A DNA stretch of 64,000 bases, taken from assembly GCF_026151205.1 (NCBI RefSeq), contig NC_087077.1, positions 13,800,983 through 13,864,982 on the forward strand, given 5' to 3'. Below, in pieces: positions 36,145 through 50,109 of this stretch. How positions within the stretch are numbered: the first letter of the stretch is position 1; each line of letters begins with the position of its first letter. Origin of the DNA: Bolinopsis microptera (taxonomy: Eukaryota; Ctenophora; Tentaculata; Lobata; Bolinopsidae). A model generated the notes under the pieces. It saw only the letters and a list, made by a program, of their open reading frames with translations. It was not told where the DNA came from and did not search any database. Position numbers and translations under genes: made by a program.

Positions 36145-39100
36145 CTACGAGTCTTTCACATAAACTTTCTTCTTAATCTTTTTAGACTTCATCAAATAAA
36201 TAGCTTCTTTTTTCTTGGTCAGCACAAAAGGTGGATCCTTGGTGAACTGTAATCCAGCATAGACATGAAACTTTTCAACCACAGAATGTGTGAACTGATA
36301 GTGATGTGCCTCTTTTGGCTCAACCAGCAGTATGTTAAAGTTTCTGATTGTCTCAACGTCCAAAGTTTCTGTTTTGACGTAATTCCAGCGGCGATCACCA
36401 TAAAGAGACTCACACTTCTCGCCGAAGCGCGACACGCCATTCTGTGCAGCGAAGTTGCCGATATAAACAGTTGTGTTTTGAGAACAGGGGGCTTGGTTGT
36501 GGAGTGCTTGTAGGGCGTAACCACCAGGGTAGTTGTGGTGTGAGGCAGACAGGAACAAACCACAACCTGAAACAGGGGTTGTTAGGAGGAAGTAAGGTAT
36601 GTGAGGAATGCAGTTACCACTAATTATTGTAGTACTTGGACCGGCGGCTTTCTGTGCGAATATTCTATGAACGGTTCTGATTGACACAGAACATACCTGT
36701 CATACGAATAACGAATTGAAGATGATACTATGTACTATTATACTATATATATACTATATACTAGGTACTATTCAAGTTATTACATCTGACTGAGCAACAA
36801 CAAACACACTGAAATAACTCTCTTAACACCACATTTTGCTCTAACTCTACATTTAGTTATAACTTTAGTAAGATGTTTCGCTTTATACCTGTCACCAAAG
36901 TGTGACATTATACAGTTTATATTATACGAGACAAGAGAAACACTATCTGAGGAGGATTATGACTCCTCAAATACTTACTACAGTTACCATTTACATAAAA
37001 CGGCCCAGAAAATCTCTAAATTGCGAGCTTTTATTGTAATTTTATTGTTATTTTGAGCTTGAGCGGTAATCTTTGAGATGCTGAAGTAAAGTTAGTATGG
37101 TCATATCCAAGGTGGTTTAAGTTGTGATATATTGTATTTTGTATTTATACAAAATACAATATACAATATACAATATACATTATACAATATACAATATACA
37201 ATATACAATATACAATATACAATATAGTATAATAACAGGAAACGATGTAACAGAGTCGATATATTTTAATGTTGCCATGGTGGCAAGTCCCAATACATCG
37301 TGGTCCGGTAGTTTCATTGCGTCTTAATATACAATATACAATATACAATAACTTGCTCCAGCTTTTATAAAAGCTGGAGCAAGTCATTTCGTATTTAAAG
37401 TGTGACAAATGTAATAAATTATAAAAAGATACACGATTATAAACCAATTCTAAGTAACTAGTAAAACAAGCACTGACAAGATACAACTACTCATATTAAA
37501 GTTATCGTGTCAGAGGAGTAATTACAAGTCACTTCAGCCTCATGTCACACACGACCTGCAGAAACAACTACTAACTAGAACAACTTGTCTCATCTTTATA
37601 CACAAGTGCAAATGTTCCATGTAATTACCCAATTAGATAACACACACAATACAGTAACAACCGACAGGCGTTTTAACGCCTCTAGCCTCTAGCTTTAACA
37701 TGCCAATATCACATACCTCACTTAACCAGGTTAGTCATACCAGCACTTAGAATTACTAACATTTAACTGGTGGGCTAGGATCTGCAGAGGGTAATGGAGC
37801 ACTATAATAGATCTGCAGAACTAAAGATGGTTATATCTACTCAGCAAGATGTCCACAGCCGTCCAGCTGTCGCTTAGACAGAATTAAACGTTGAGCACCA
37901 GAAAATAACTGGACAATGTTTCAACTTTTCAAGCCAGAAAGATTTTGTTGTGGTACCATTACATTACATACCCATTCCGATGAATAATTCCTGCTACCAT
38001 ATAATGAAGTAATCAATGTAGATAGAGTCATCTATGACTATAAGTAACCCCCTCCGTCACTTTTTTGTGTATAATATTCTAATCGGATCTCCTCTCTAAC
38101 TCCGATATTAACCATGGTTAACCAGTCTCTACTTACAAAGGAGATGGCCAGCAAAGCCCCCCACTACAACCAGCTTAGCAAGTTGTCCTTTACTCCAGAG
38201 CTGAGAGAGCGTATAGGCTGCAGCCACGTTCAGTAGAGGTACAGCATACAGGACAAATCTGGGGGAACAATGGACTAGTTAATTAATTGTTTGATAAGTA
38301 ATTAATTATTTGATTTTTATTATACATAGCTAAACGAAAACCGTTTGCTGGTCCGAAATTTATCATTTTCCACTTTCCAGCGTGAGCGCTGAATACTAGG
38401 CAGGATTGCTTAAAGTTTTAAACTTAATGAAAGTTACCATGATAATGTTATGACAACTGATACCCTCGCAATAGTTCAATATTTACACAAAGTATTTGAA
38501 TATTTGACCCTTATAAAACTATATCCTTGTGATTAACCTGAGTTCTTTGTGAGGTAGCAAGGAGTAAAGCGCTACAAAAAGAAGCGCTGGTGCGGCAAAG
38601 TTCATTACTCTCCGGTCTGTTAGACACCCAACAACTGATAGGGGGAGTGCTAACAACATCGCGCGGGGCAGTGCAGAGTAGAAATACCTGAGGGAGGTCA
38701 CAATTTATTATTAAACATATTATATTATAATAAAATATACATTCTACTATGCAAATATACACAATGAAACTGAAACTTTATACACTCATATTATGCGTAC
38801 ATGATACAGTATCTTGATATTTCTGTAGACCAATAACCAAGTCTAAACGTAAACTGAACTAGACACATTAGTGGATCATCTCCCTAGAGAATTTAATATT
38901 GATAAGATACGGCTGCATGTGGGCAACCAGGTACAGATACCGACATAATAATTATGATCCTTCAATCATGTAATTATGTAATTATCTGATTACCATAGCA
39001 GAGGGAGAGTGCCCCAGTCACTGCTCTTATTAAGCCAGGTATTGTAATAGAGCACCATTGCTTCGGGCCACACCGTGTATCTCCACAGGTAGCTGTCTAC

Positions 39101-42100
39101 TGAACAGCAGGCTACTAGGATTAGAGCGGCCGTCTGGAGCCCTGGTGTTATCAGCTGAAAGAGAAAGTGAGAGAAAGTGAAAGAGAAAGTGAGAGAAAGT
39201 GAATTATTAGGTTAGGTTACTCGAAATAACGGTTCAATTGGAACAGATACAGCTCAAATAACGACTTAAAAACTGTACAAGGGACTCAAACAGTCAAACA
39301 AACCCGTAAAATGTAAATACCCTCAAACACAAGTTATATCTTTATATTATATAACATTATAATTATGGCCTCACGTGACACATAAGATAACAAAACACAG
39401 CTGCTGACCGTACAGTTAAAATATTATACTCAATGAGGTTCAGGTCATTAATTATTCTCACACAAAAAAAAAAGAGACCTACAAGGCCAGCCTAGCCGTT
39501 AGAATGAATCAAAGAGTCAGAGTCCATCATCTGAAGTAAATTGGCTGCCAATTAGTAAACTTGAGAATCCTATCCATATTAGCCTTCATTCCTAAACAGT
39601 ATTCATACCTTTGGGCTATGTAATACTTAAAATAGATTCAATTTTACTCCGTAACAAGTGATACTGAAATCTATTTCCTGGTTCTAAAACCTGCATTAAT
39701 GGAATTGGCAGCTTTATTTGACGTAAAAATGCCAATGAATCAATTTTTGGATGATGGCCAGCAAATTTGCTTGTCTGCAGCTCTATCAGTAAATTGCGGA
39801 TATATTTAACATGATATTGTAGGATTACATAGTGAATTAATTAGCAATACACTTATATTATATGCATGAATATTGAATATCAGAAGCTTTGATGATGTTA
39901 TGAATTATTGGGAAATGTAATAACTTAATAAGGTTATAGAATCTTATCTCAAAATCCTGCTTTAGCAGTCCAGACTCCATATTTGCCTTCAAATTAATAA
40001 TCATTCACGAAGAGCTCAAAGAATCAAAGGGGTGTTCGCTTCTGTAAAGCAGCTTTTATAAAAATTAGTTTTTAAATGATCGTATTTTTTTCTTAGAAAA
40101 GAAAGGCCAAGATTCACCTTAACAAGCGAATATCGACAGTAATAGCCACTCGGTAGATTATCAAATAGCACATAAGGACATAGGACTATCCATGACAATA
40201 ATGTAACCACGAAAATAACCGTCAGTGCAGAAAACAGCTTCAGACTTTCTGTTTTCTAACAAGAATTTCAAACAATCCTCGCAACCCATCAAATAGCCCG
40301 GAAACCCTGGGCGTGGTTTTAAAATTCCCATCTTACGTCGTCAAGACGACCAACTCCGGTTACCACGTGGAACAGTATCAGGTGTATTTTCTTGCAGCGC
40401 AACCACATCCGCCACACGCAACCTCCGCTACATATCTTGAGATACACCGTTCATATTGGGGCAATTTAAATTGGACGGGTGTTAGCTCTTTTTCAAGATA
40501 TAATATGAGGAATGTTTGTCGATGTTCTCGAACAAATACATTATAGCCAATATATTGGGGGGGGGTGTCACGTCCGTCTATGTCCGCCTATGTCCTGTCC
40601 TTTTTGGATTCTATGAGACAACGGACGTGTTTTTTGGGACATTGGCGGACACGGACGGACATTGGCGGACACGGACGGACATTGGCGGACTCGGACGGAC
40701 ATTGGCGGACTCGGACGGACATTTGCGGACCCGGACGGACATTGGCGGACTCGGACGGACATTGGTGGACATTAGCGGACATATAAGAGGTCTAAAGAAT
40801 AAAGATCTCACAAATATTCTCAATATTTAATTAAATCCAGTCACCAAATCCGGTCGCTAAATCCAGATCTATTTGTGTCGTCAACATATCTTTGAAACAG
40901 TTACACAGTGTACACAGTAGGCACAGTACCTATTTAACGAAATATAGGGAATATAACTTATTAATCACACTAAAGCTATTAATAGCTTTAACTTATTTTA
41001 TCAAATTATATAGGGACCAAGGAAAAGGCCCCAGGAGGAGGAGGAGGAGGAGGAGGAGGAGGAGGAGGACTGGGGAGGAGGAGGACTGTTGAGGACTGAT
41101 GAGTAGGACTGAGGACGAGAAGGAGGAGTAGGAGGAGAACTGAGGAGGGCAGGAGGAAGAGGACTGAAGAGGACTCAGGAAGACCCAGGAGGAGGACCCA
41201 GGAGGAGGACCCAGGAGGAGGAGGAGGACTGAGGAGGATGACTCAGGAGGAGGAGGACTCAGGAGGAGGACTGAGGAGGACTGAGAAGGTGGAGGACTGT
41301 TGAGTACTGAATAGCACTGAGGAGGATGGCTGAGGAGGATGGCTGAGGAGGATGGCTGAGGAGGATGACTGAGGAGGATGACTGAGGACTGAGGAGGATG
41401 ACTGAGAGGGAGGAGGAGGATCAGGAAGACCCAGGAGGAGGAGGAGGAGGAGGACCCAGAAGGAGGACCTAGGAGGAGGAGGAGGAGAACTGAGGAGGAT
41501 TACTGAGGAGGAGGAGGACTCAGGAGGAGGACTGAGAAGGAGGAGGACTGAGGAGGATGGCTGAGGAGGATGGCCGAGGAGGATGACTGAGAGGGAGGAG
41601 GAGGAGGAAGAGGAGGAAGAGAACTGAGGAGGAGGAGGAGAAGGACTGAGGAGGAGAAGGAGGACCCAGAAGGAGGAGGACCCAGGAGGAGGAGGACCCA
41701 GGAGGAGGACCCAGGAAAAGGCCCCAGGAGGAGGAGGAGGACTGGGGAGGAGGAGGACTGTTGAGGACTGATGAGGACAACTGAGGACGAGGAGGAGGAG
41801 TAGGAGGAGGACTGAGAAGGGGAGGAGGAAGAGGACTGGGGAGGATCAGGAAGACCCAGGAGGAGGACCCAGGAGGAGGAGGAGGACTGAGGAGGACTGA
41901 GGAGGAGGACTGACGATGACTGAGAAGGAGGAGGACTGAGGAGTACTGAGGAGGATGGCTGAGGAGGATGGCTGAGGAGGATGGCTGAGGAGGATGAATG
42001 AGGAGGATGACTGAGAGGGAGGAGGAGGAGGACTCAGGAGGAGGACTCAGGAAGAAGAGGAGGAGGAGGACTCAGGAGGAGGACTGAGGAGAACTGAGGA

Positions 42101-45100
42101 GGAGGAGGAGGAGGACTGAATAGGAGGAGGAGAAGGAGGGGGACTGGGAGAGGACTGAGGAGGAGGAGGACTGATGAGAAGGATGATGAGGAGGACTGAG
42201 GAGGAGGACTGAGGACCAAGGAGGAAGAGGAGGAGGATAAAGAGGAGGAGGAGGACCCAGGAGGAAGAGGACTGAATAGGAGGAGGAGAAGGAGGGGGAC
42301 TGGGAGAGGACTGAGGAGGAGGAGGACTGATGAGAAGGATGAGGAGGACTGAGGAGGAGGACTGAGGACCAAGGAGGAAGAGGAGGAGAATAAAGAGGAG
42401 GAGGAGGACCCAGGAGAAGGAGGACTGAGGAGGATGGCTGAGGAGGATGACTGAGAGGGAAGAGGAGGAGGAGGAGGAGGACTCAGGAGGAGGAGGAGGA
42501 GGACTCAGGGGGACTGAGAAGGAGGAGGACTGAGGAGGAGAAGGAGGAGGAGGAGAACTGAATAAGAGGAGGAGGAGGGGGACTGGGGGAGGACTGAGGA
42601 GGAGGATGGAGGACTGAGGAGAAGGATGAGGAGGAGGACTGAGGAGGACTGAGGACTGAGGAGGAAGAGGAGGAGGATGAAGAGGAGTAGGAGGACCCAG
42701 GAGGAGGACCCAGGAGGAGGACTGGGGAGGAGGAGGAGGAGGACTGGGGAGGAGGAGGACTGTTGAGGACTGATGAGGAGAACTGAGGACGAGGAGGAGG
42801 AGTAGGAGTAGGAGGAGGACTGAGGAGGGGAGGAGGAAGAGGACTGAGGAAGATCAGGAAGACCTAGGAGGAGGAGGAGGAAGAGTAGCATTAGAGGAAG
42901 CATCTAAATGTTATTTCCATTTTAGTCCGTTTTTGTCCATTTTTGTCTGTTTTTGTCCGCTCTATTTTTTGTCCGTTTTGAAAATATAGGGTACCGAACG
43001 GACAAAAAACATGATATAACAGCAAAAATTGAACATTTTATTTAGCAATTTAGGTGTCCGTATATGTCCGTCTATGTCCGCCAATGTCCGCCTATGTCCG
43101 TCTATGTCCGCCTATGTCCGTCTATGTCCGCCTATGTCCGCCTATGTCCGCCTATGTCCGCCTATGTCCTGTCCTTTTTGGATTCTATGAGACAAGCGGA
43201 CATAGACGGACGTGACACCCCCCCCTATATTATAAGTACTAAAGGACTGTAATATTGTGAATTTTTAGTGACTTTTTCAGATGAGACAATTCAAACGAGC
43301 GAGTTTGGAAATCTTCAAAAGTCACAGTGAATAATAATATTTTCTTGAAGGACGAAGTACGAACCCGTATTTATAATGATATTTTAGGATGATGATGTAG
43401 TGTTGTGATGATGTAGTGTTGTGATGATGTAGTGTTGTGATGATGTAATGTTGTGATGATGTAATGTTGTATCCCCACATATTAGTACTTTAGTAGTGCT
43501 GAATGAATCAACTACTGACCAGGTGGCCCAGTCAGTTGATATGAAAAACGCGATATCACAAATAACATTATGCTAGAACATTCAAAAGCTCGCGCTCAGG
43601 TTACAAAGAATGGTGGGAAATTTGCTTAATTAACGTAATGCTTCCATTTCTACAGAAACCTATATTTTAAGAAGTACTACGGACCGAAATAAAGTTGTTA
43701 TAAAAACAAACCTCGTTGATTTTAAGTTTGCCGGAAACCATCTCCAATAGCAACATGGGCCCCAGTAAAATGACTAGCTCTGATCTGAATACCAATACTC
43801 CCAATCCTGCCCACCTGCAAATGTGGTAAAATCGTTATTTTGAGTAGCTGACCAACAAGGGTACAACTTTCTTGAAGTAGAAATTGTAAAACTGCGATCA
43901 ATATAATATAATAATGTAAGTTATATAATATAATATAATAATATAATAATGTAAGTTTTGTACTAGTTGTATAAGTTATATCTTTTAGTGTACAATATGT
44001 TTTACGATCGCTGAGTGATTTAGTCTACCGTAATGATAAACCTACAGAAGAAGAACATGTGTATTGTGTATTGAGAAATTTAGCCCGTTCTCACGAATCA
44101 TGAGTATTTACACCTCAATTCAAATCTTTGATACATTAGCCAATAAAGAGATTTATACATTGAAACTCCAAACCAGCTTTGCCTAGACCAAAATAAAACT
44201 GGATCAACTAAATTCCAAATTTTTATGCTGAGCGGTGGGGTGACGATTATCATAACAATAATACTGTAAAACCAACTTATTCCCAGCAAACATTTGACTT
44301 GTTTGAAGATAATAACCTAGTTCGGACTTCAAAGTTTCACTGCATCTGTGTCTCAAATACATTATTACATTAAGTAGAAAGTAACCAAAGTAATAATGTA
44401 CCAAAGGAAAGATTCCCATTCTTTGTTGATCCAGTACGCAGTAGACAACAGGAGACAACACATCCCAAAGGTATTAGGGAGGGTTCTAGAAGCGTAGAAC
44501 ATAAAGTGGAACTGTGAGCACGTGATCCACATCAAGCAGCTGGCTGTCTGAAAGGAAAACATCGTATCATATTCATGACACAACTTTCACCTCCAATTTC
44601 ACCATCAACCCTTGAAGATGGTATTACAGGGTGGACAAGAACTAACTGAAGGTCGAGACTAACAATTTGGTTCATTATTGGATGGAAAAATTCTATTCGG
44701 TATGTCGACTACCTCGACATACAGTTGATTCTGACCCGGCCTGCATAATACAATAAGCAATAAATACTAATTTTTGAAAAGTTTAATCGAAGCTCAATAA
44801 CTGAATATTACTGACAGTGCCCCCGAATATCTTCTTGACAGCCCTTCTGAACGTACTAAAACTCCAGACCACGTACAGCCCCAGAACCATCCTAGCCAGG
44901 GAGTAGGTGATAGCTTTAGGGCATTGTGACAGGTAGGAGACAGCGCCGGTGGGTAGCGCTACTGTTAGGGCGCCCACAAACGTGCGGGGAACTGATCCTG
45001 AGGAATGAGGGATAGTTTTTAAAACTCTGTTTATTTACTTTTTCGCCTTTCGTGGTTTAAAATCCTTTTAGTGATGGACCTAGACTGATTGAATACTGCC

Positions 45101-45617
45101 CCATGTATAGCTAAGGTTAATTTAAGCACAATATTTTCGAAACACAAGTCAAGAGATGGATTATCTGTTTAACAGTGCCCAAACCTGGAAATGAGATGTG
45201 GTCGTAATAGTAGAGGTATTTAGTGTTGTAAATCATGTCGTGAATCGCTTGCGTGTTGAAGCTCTCTTCTACCTACATTGGGGAAGAATACTAATGAGGA
45301 AGGAGGAGAGAGGCTGACTAATGACTAGTAACTAGTGACTAATAACTAGTAACTTGTGACTAATGACTAATGATTAGTGATTAATGACTAGTGATTATCA
45401 ACTAAACGTGGAATAGGTCATTCTCTCGACAGCAAAGCATCGAGTAGTAAAACATTAGAATAGGTTTATTTTAGACATGTGAAGATCTGTTTCTTTTGTA
45501 CGAGAAATTATTAACAATTATAACCTTGTTAAAGGGGCATATCATCAAGTAGAGATAGACGAGAGCTAACATCACAAGTTCATCTTTACGGAGTTTGAAC
45601 TTTATCACGTCAGACAT
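36145..45617 (-). CDS. ALG12: Dol-P-Man alpha-1,6-mannosyltransferase ALG12
   Basis: Nine exons in consistent phase: 45525-45617, 45185-45272, 44816-44997, 44402-44547, 43712-43814, 38994-39154, 38538-38687, 38137-38258 and 36145-36566. The total is 1467 nt, 488 aa, the same length as human ALG12. The enzyme adds the eighth mannose, in alpha-1,6 linkage, to lipid-linked oligosaccharide in the ER lumen during N-glycan assembly (GT22 family, multi-pass membrane protein). Diagnostic segments are [15 protein letters not shown] in the first lumenal loop, [68 protein letters not shown] and [14 protein letters not shown]. Intron 5 (39155-43711) contains a 2.67-kb repetitive element. Confidence 0.95.
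37147..37384. repeat. ATACAAT microsatellite and 34-bp palindrome
   Basis: The 7-bp unit TACAATA is repeated at 37147-37226 and again at 37327-37350. Directly after the second block lies a perfect 34-bp palindrome (37351-37384) with arms ACTTGCTCCAGCTTTTA. All within ALG12 intron 8. Confidence 0.9.
40557..43225. mobile_element. 2.67-kb TIR element carrying GTCCG arrays and GGA satellite
   Basis: The left end reads a G run then TGTCACGTCCGTCTATGTCC; the right end mirrors it (GGACATAGACGGACGTGACA followed by a C run). A direct repeat TATATT flanks it (40551-40556 and 43226-43231). Just inside both ends lie 20-bp tandem units (GGCGGACTCGGACGGACATT on the left, GTCCGTCTATGTCCGCCTAT on the right) and a shared CCTGTCCTTTTTGGATTCTA block in inverted orientation. 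The centre (about 41030-42890) is an imperfect GGA-rich satellite. There is no transposase ORF; ORFs here are repeat artefacts. It lies in ALG12 intron 5. Confidence 0.85.
41030..42890. repeat. GGA/GAGGACTGAG polypurine satellite
   Basis: About 1.86 kb almost purely purine on the plus strand, built of GGAGGA runs mixed with GAGGACTGAGGA, ACCCAGGAGGAG and GAGGATGGCTGA variants with higher-order duplication. The minus strand yields spurious Ser/Pro/Leu-rich ORFs. Confidence 0.97.
43389..43471. repeat. 17-bp tandem repeat
   Basis: GATGATGTAGTGTTGTG repeats about five times with A for G changes in the last copies, in ALG12 intron 5 just outside the large element. Confidence 0.9.
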
Positions 45618-46749
45618 AACTAGAGGGACGTTGTTATTTAAATACTAATTATTTTATATTTTGTATCACTTTTATTGGCCAATGACTGTAACAAGGTCTT
45701 GCTGAATAACTAGTTCAGGTTGATTTAGGATTTTAGGGGTCTATGATAGTGAAGTCAATCCCGATCAAAATATTCAATCCCGGGATTCGGGAATCCCGAC
45801 CAAAAAAGCAAAAAGGTGACAATATTAGTTTTGGCTAATAGGTACAATGCCAGCCGGCTATTAGCCAGCTAACAGCCCTCTAACATCCCTCTAATAGCCG
45901 GCTAACAGCCGGTTATTAGCCATTTTAATTGTATTTTTAACGTGTTCTGTCGCACTACAGTCTGTCAATTAGTCAATAAGACACACATTTTAATGGTAAA
46001 ATAGTCTATAATCAGCAATTCCATATTTTTGGAGCGACAAATCTTTAAAGAATTATTTACAATTACAACTCAATTCTATACGGCATTTAACACTACCTTC
46101 TTTTACAAATATTCGTACAAAAATTATAATCGTCAAATATTTTTTCTTTCCGATAAAACTTTCAAAAACAGTGCAATAAATTAACAACAACAAAAACTAT
46201 CAATAAGAAATGTTTTCAAAATTTCCGTCATATTTTAGCGTTCGAATGCAGAATATCTTATAAAACTTCGGTATTTAACGAAGTCATGCAAGCTGTAACA
46301 TATCTTACAATTCACCTCATATTTCATATTGCACATACATCAAAATAGTAGGAATGTTTAGTCTTTAAATGATTATATTATGAACCAACTATGCGTGAAA
46401 ACTAGTTCTATGGAAATTGGGTATGAAGAATTCAGTGCTCAATTTCAGTTCTCATACCACGTTTAAAACAACAAACCAGCTCTAACTCCAAATCTCTCCA
46501 AAATGGACACAGTAGCAAGATCAAACTCAGGAATGGTCTAATATAGCAGATAACAGCAGATAATGTTTAGGGTATAAAGTGAGCGAAGTTTTGCACTTGA
46601 ACAACCTTTGCAAATGTGTACATAGCATAGAAGGGCGAGTAGAATCCCAAATAATCACTTACAAGCCATTTTACCACTACGTGAATTTAAAACAAACCAA
46701 CCAATAAAATGTTCCCATTCCCCATGCTCACTCGCACTTTGAATGTTCC
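45618..46749. other. Spacer between ALG12 and BTBD9
   Basis: AT-rich, no exon recognised. A short cluster of GGCTATTAGCC-like inverted motifs lies at about 45850-45925. The ALG12 promoter is expected here but no TATA box stands out. Confidence 0.4.
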
Positions 46750-49700
46750 TCAAGTATCACTGATCTCGCTCTTAACAGAGCTTCTGTCAGAGAATGAGTT
46801 AGCAGAGCTGCTGGATTTGTCCGCTTCAGAAGGCAGTTCTATGTGGACCAGGTGGAAAACTGAGTTTGCGGAATTCTGAGGGGAGGGAAATGTTAGTTTT
46901 AGCTTTTTATGTGCAGGAGTCTAGCGAACAAAGAAGCTCACTATATATTCTCAGTGTTAGATCAGTTTAATAAACAGACCTTTATGTATTACTAATGTGT
47001 GTATAAGTCAACATAACATCGGTTATTTGATATTAATGTGAAGAATCAAATATTCTCGCTTGAAGACCATACTTCAATCCGATAAAATTCCTAACTCTAA
47101 TGGTTGCCACATCATGGTAACTGTTTATAAGCCTGTCATGTATCTGCTTGACAGGCACCTCTCAAAAGAATAAAGTTCCCGTTACAAAGTACTCCAATAA
47201 CACCTCATTTAGTCATCTCATTACAGCTGCAGTCCACATAATTAGTAATAGTTTTCACAGCTTCAATCACCAGCTGGTCAATTATTTAATGACATTACCC
47301 AGTTAACTATGGGTCTGATAGGATCCAACAACCTCAAAATACCTAATAATTATAGAGTATGACTAAACATAAAAGTAAAGTTAATGTGCGGCAAACGCGT
47401 ATCTTTATCTGTCGGAGAGCTAAAATTGGTCTCGACGGAGGGTCACTTTTTGGTTGAAATTAAACGTACATTTTTAATCCATAAGGCAGCAAACAAGCAC
47501 ATAAAGTAAAATAGCGAAAGTGATTTAGTGACCTGAGTACCGATGACCCTGATATAAGAAACAGGGAGGGTTGGAAATGTCAGGTGTTGCCAGGAACTAC
47601 ACTGCTCCCCACTTCTATCAGCCACATCTATCCACTCTCTCCTGTCCTGTAATGTGGATCGCTTTCAAGTTCTAACCAAGATTTTAAACTAAATTCAAAG
47701 TTCAGAATTAAGTTTATTGATTTAATGAAGTAATGAGCTTTTAAGTGTTCACTTAAAAGGCCTCAAGGCACAAATTACACCACAAACCTTGCTAACGGAG
47801 ACGATATAACTGTAGCACCTTGTATCACAGTCCCACAATAACATGGATATTGTTGAGACAAGGTAGGGTTGGTTTAACAGGACTATTATCGCTCCGGAAC
47901 CGACCTGAGATTACATTTAAAATATTATCTAACAAAAGAAGCAAGATACACCTGCCAAATAATTTCTTTAGAAAACCCAATCAACAAAATATCGCATCTG
48001 CAGATCTAAAATGAGCAGCAAAACCCCCCACCAAATACCTGATGACAAGTGTAGCCATCCTCCCAATCGTACTGGGTAGTGTTACCGTTCAGCAACGTAG
48101 ACCGGTGTCTGGAGACCCCTTCAACTACTATAGCACCCCGCTCTATTGTTGCTACGTTATCACTGGGCTCTATCACTCCGTTACAGTCAACAGATGTTGT
48201 GTCCAGTGTCCCGTCTAACCTGTTATTTGATAGGTGGGATGTGAGGAACATGTGCTGGGACAACGTTAAAACGGGGCTTCGTAATTAGTAAAGATAATTA
48301 TAATTGTGCGAAGTCGTGGAACATAACTTTAAAGTATAACGTTCAGAGTCGCCATTAATAAGAAGGATGATTATTTATTGTTATGACTAACTTGACGCTC
48401 ATTTGTTCGATACAGAAGGTCTTGCTCGTAGAGCACCACAACCCCTGTATTTTGATGTAGGCTAGAGATTTGGGGGTGGGTAGAACTATGTGCTGCCAAC
48501 CGTGACAGTGGTAATCTGAATAGTTAGCTACCACTTTCCACGACTTTCCGTTTATTGAGATAGATACCTGCAATTAAATATTTTGTCAGATTGACGAAAA
48601 CGTGGTAGCACTAATATAAAGCACTAATAAGTAAACTGGGCTTTAAATCAATGCTGTCCATAAAACAAGTTGCACCTTTAAAGGACCTAACACGATAGGA
48701 TGAGCTGTACATGATAATATGTAAAATATAAGAAGACATTTTCTTCTTCTCATTTACATAGAAAAGCTTCAGTAGGCAAGATGAACATTGAACATGAGTT
48801 AATAGCAATTAGTCATGAGAATCTAAATTTACACACTCACCTGATATGTGTAGAGTCTGTTAAACTCCTTATTACAAGGCAGCAGGAAGGATATCTTGTT
48901 AACAATGTGAGGATAGTAGAGTTTAACGGAGATGCCTGCCTCGTCCCCTATGATGTGTCTACAATGAGGTCTGTCAGCTTTACACTCGAACTGTGTGAAG
49001 AGAACCTCACCGTTCTCCCCTGATACCACCCCCATCACATTGCTGTTCACAAGCTCTCCTGAACTCGAACTTATACCTGGTCATTATTTATTTATCAGGT
49101 TATTATCAATTAGATCCTATTAGAAGATATAATATACTTCATTGATTTTTATCATCTATTGGAACATTTTTCTTCGCAAATTGAATGTTTGAATAGTATT
49201 TGAAGGTTAGGATTGGGCCTAAAATAACTTACAAAATCTTACTGATCACAATTTAGCAATGGGTCACAAATCACAATATAAATTTATTGGCTCCTGCTGT
49301 ATAATGTTACCTCTGTGTGGAAGGTCCACGTGATTAAGCAGAGTCTGATCCCTCAGAGCATCCAGAATCTTCTCACTGGAAAACAGCTCAGTTGGGATTA
49401 TCTTAAGGAAGAGATCCTCAGGAGAGATGAGAGGTAGTCTGATGTCATTCAAGAGAAACCGCTTCTCCATCTCGGACACATTGTGTACCGGATCATTTAG
49501 CCAGGACTGCACAACACTGAAAATCTCCATCTCTGGGAGCGGGTAACTGTCTCTGCAGATAATAGCGTGGAGAGTGTGATAGGATAAATCCTCCAGGTTT
49601 GTTAGAGAGTCACTAGGGTTCAGGTCTATGAGGGTGAGACAGTGTTCTTGGAGCTGAGTCAGGTTGTAGAATGTAGCAAGTTGGCAGATCTCAGCTGCAT

Positions 49701-50109
49701 TACAGGCGTTGATCTGAGTCCTGAGGTAAGAACATATGTCCTTCTCGAGGAGGGATAAGGTGTATCTGTGAGCAAGTTCCAGTAGTTGAAGTACTTGAGT
49801 GGTGGGGATCCTCGACAATTTAACGTTTGAAGAGTAAAGATATTCCAGTAAGATCTCAAAAGTGTCAGGGTTAACATCCTTTATATCGATAACAGCACCA
49901 GGTCTTGATTCCTTCATTCCTCCGTACAACAAAGCTTTAAAGTAGGTGGATCTAGCACCCAGGATAGCACGGTGGCAGGAGAAGGTGCGGTTGCCACAGT
50001 TGATGGTGATATCACCCTCCAGCTCCATGTCCTTTAACAAGTTACCTAGTTGCACTGACATCTCTTTACTATGGTTTATGTTTCCTTTACTCCACCCTGC
50101 TCCGGCCAT
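46750..50109 (-). CDS. BTBD9: BTB/BACK and discoidin-domain protein BTBD9
   Basis: Seven exons in consistent phase: 49311-50109, 48841-49076, 48397-48567, 48039-48254, 47788-47904, 47533-47646 and 46750-46875. The total is 1779 nt, 592 aa (human about 612). A BTB domain at about 25-130 (GDITINCGNRTFSCHRAILG), a BACK domain at about 135-245 and two F5/8-type (discoidin) domains follow the family order. Matching landmarks are WQHIVLPTPKSLAYIKIQG, EGVSRHRSTLLNGN, YDWEDGYTCHQ, MLLWDCDTRCYSYIVSVSK and WQHLTFPTLPVSYIRVIGT. BTBD9 is thought to act as a Cullin-3 substrate adaptor and affects neuronal function and iron handling in animals. The exon 3/4 junction (AGC|GTCAAG to CAG|CAC) was chosen by alignment; an alternative pair also keeps frame. 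Confidence 0.93.

Noticed and set aside
40516..40830. Five ORFs on both strands rich in [12 protein letters not shown] or [10 protein letters not shown] repeats
   Set aside because: They read through the 20-bp GGACGGACATT array and are not genes.
41520..42903. Ser/Pro/Leu-rich minus-strand ORFs of 86-132 codons
   Set aside because: They are translations of the GGA-rich satellite.
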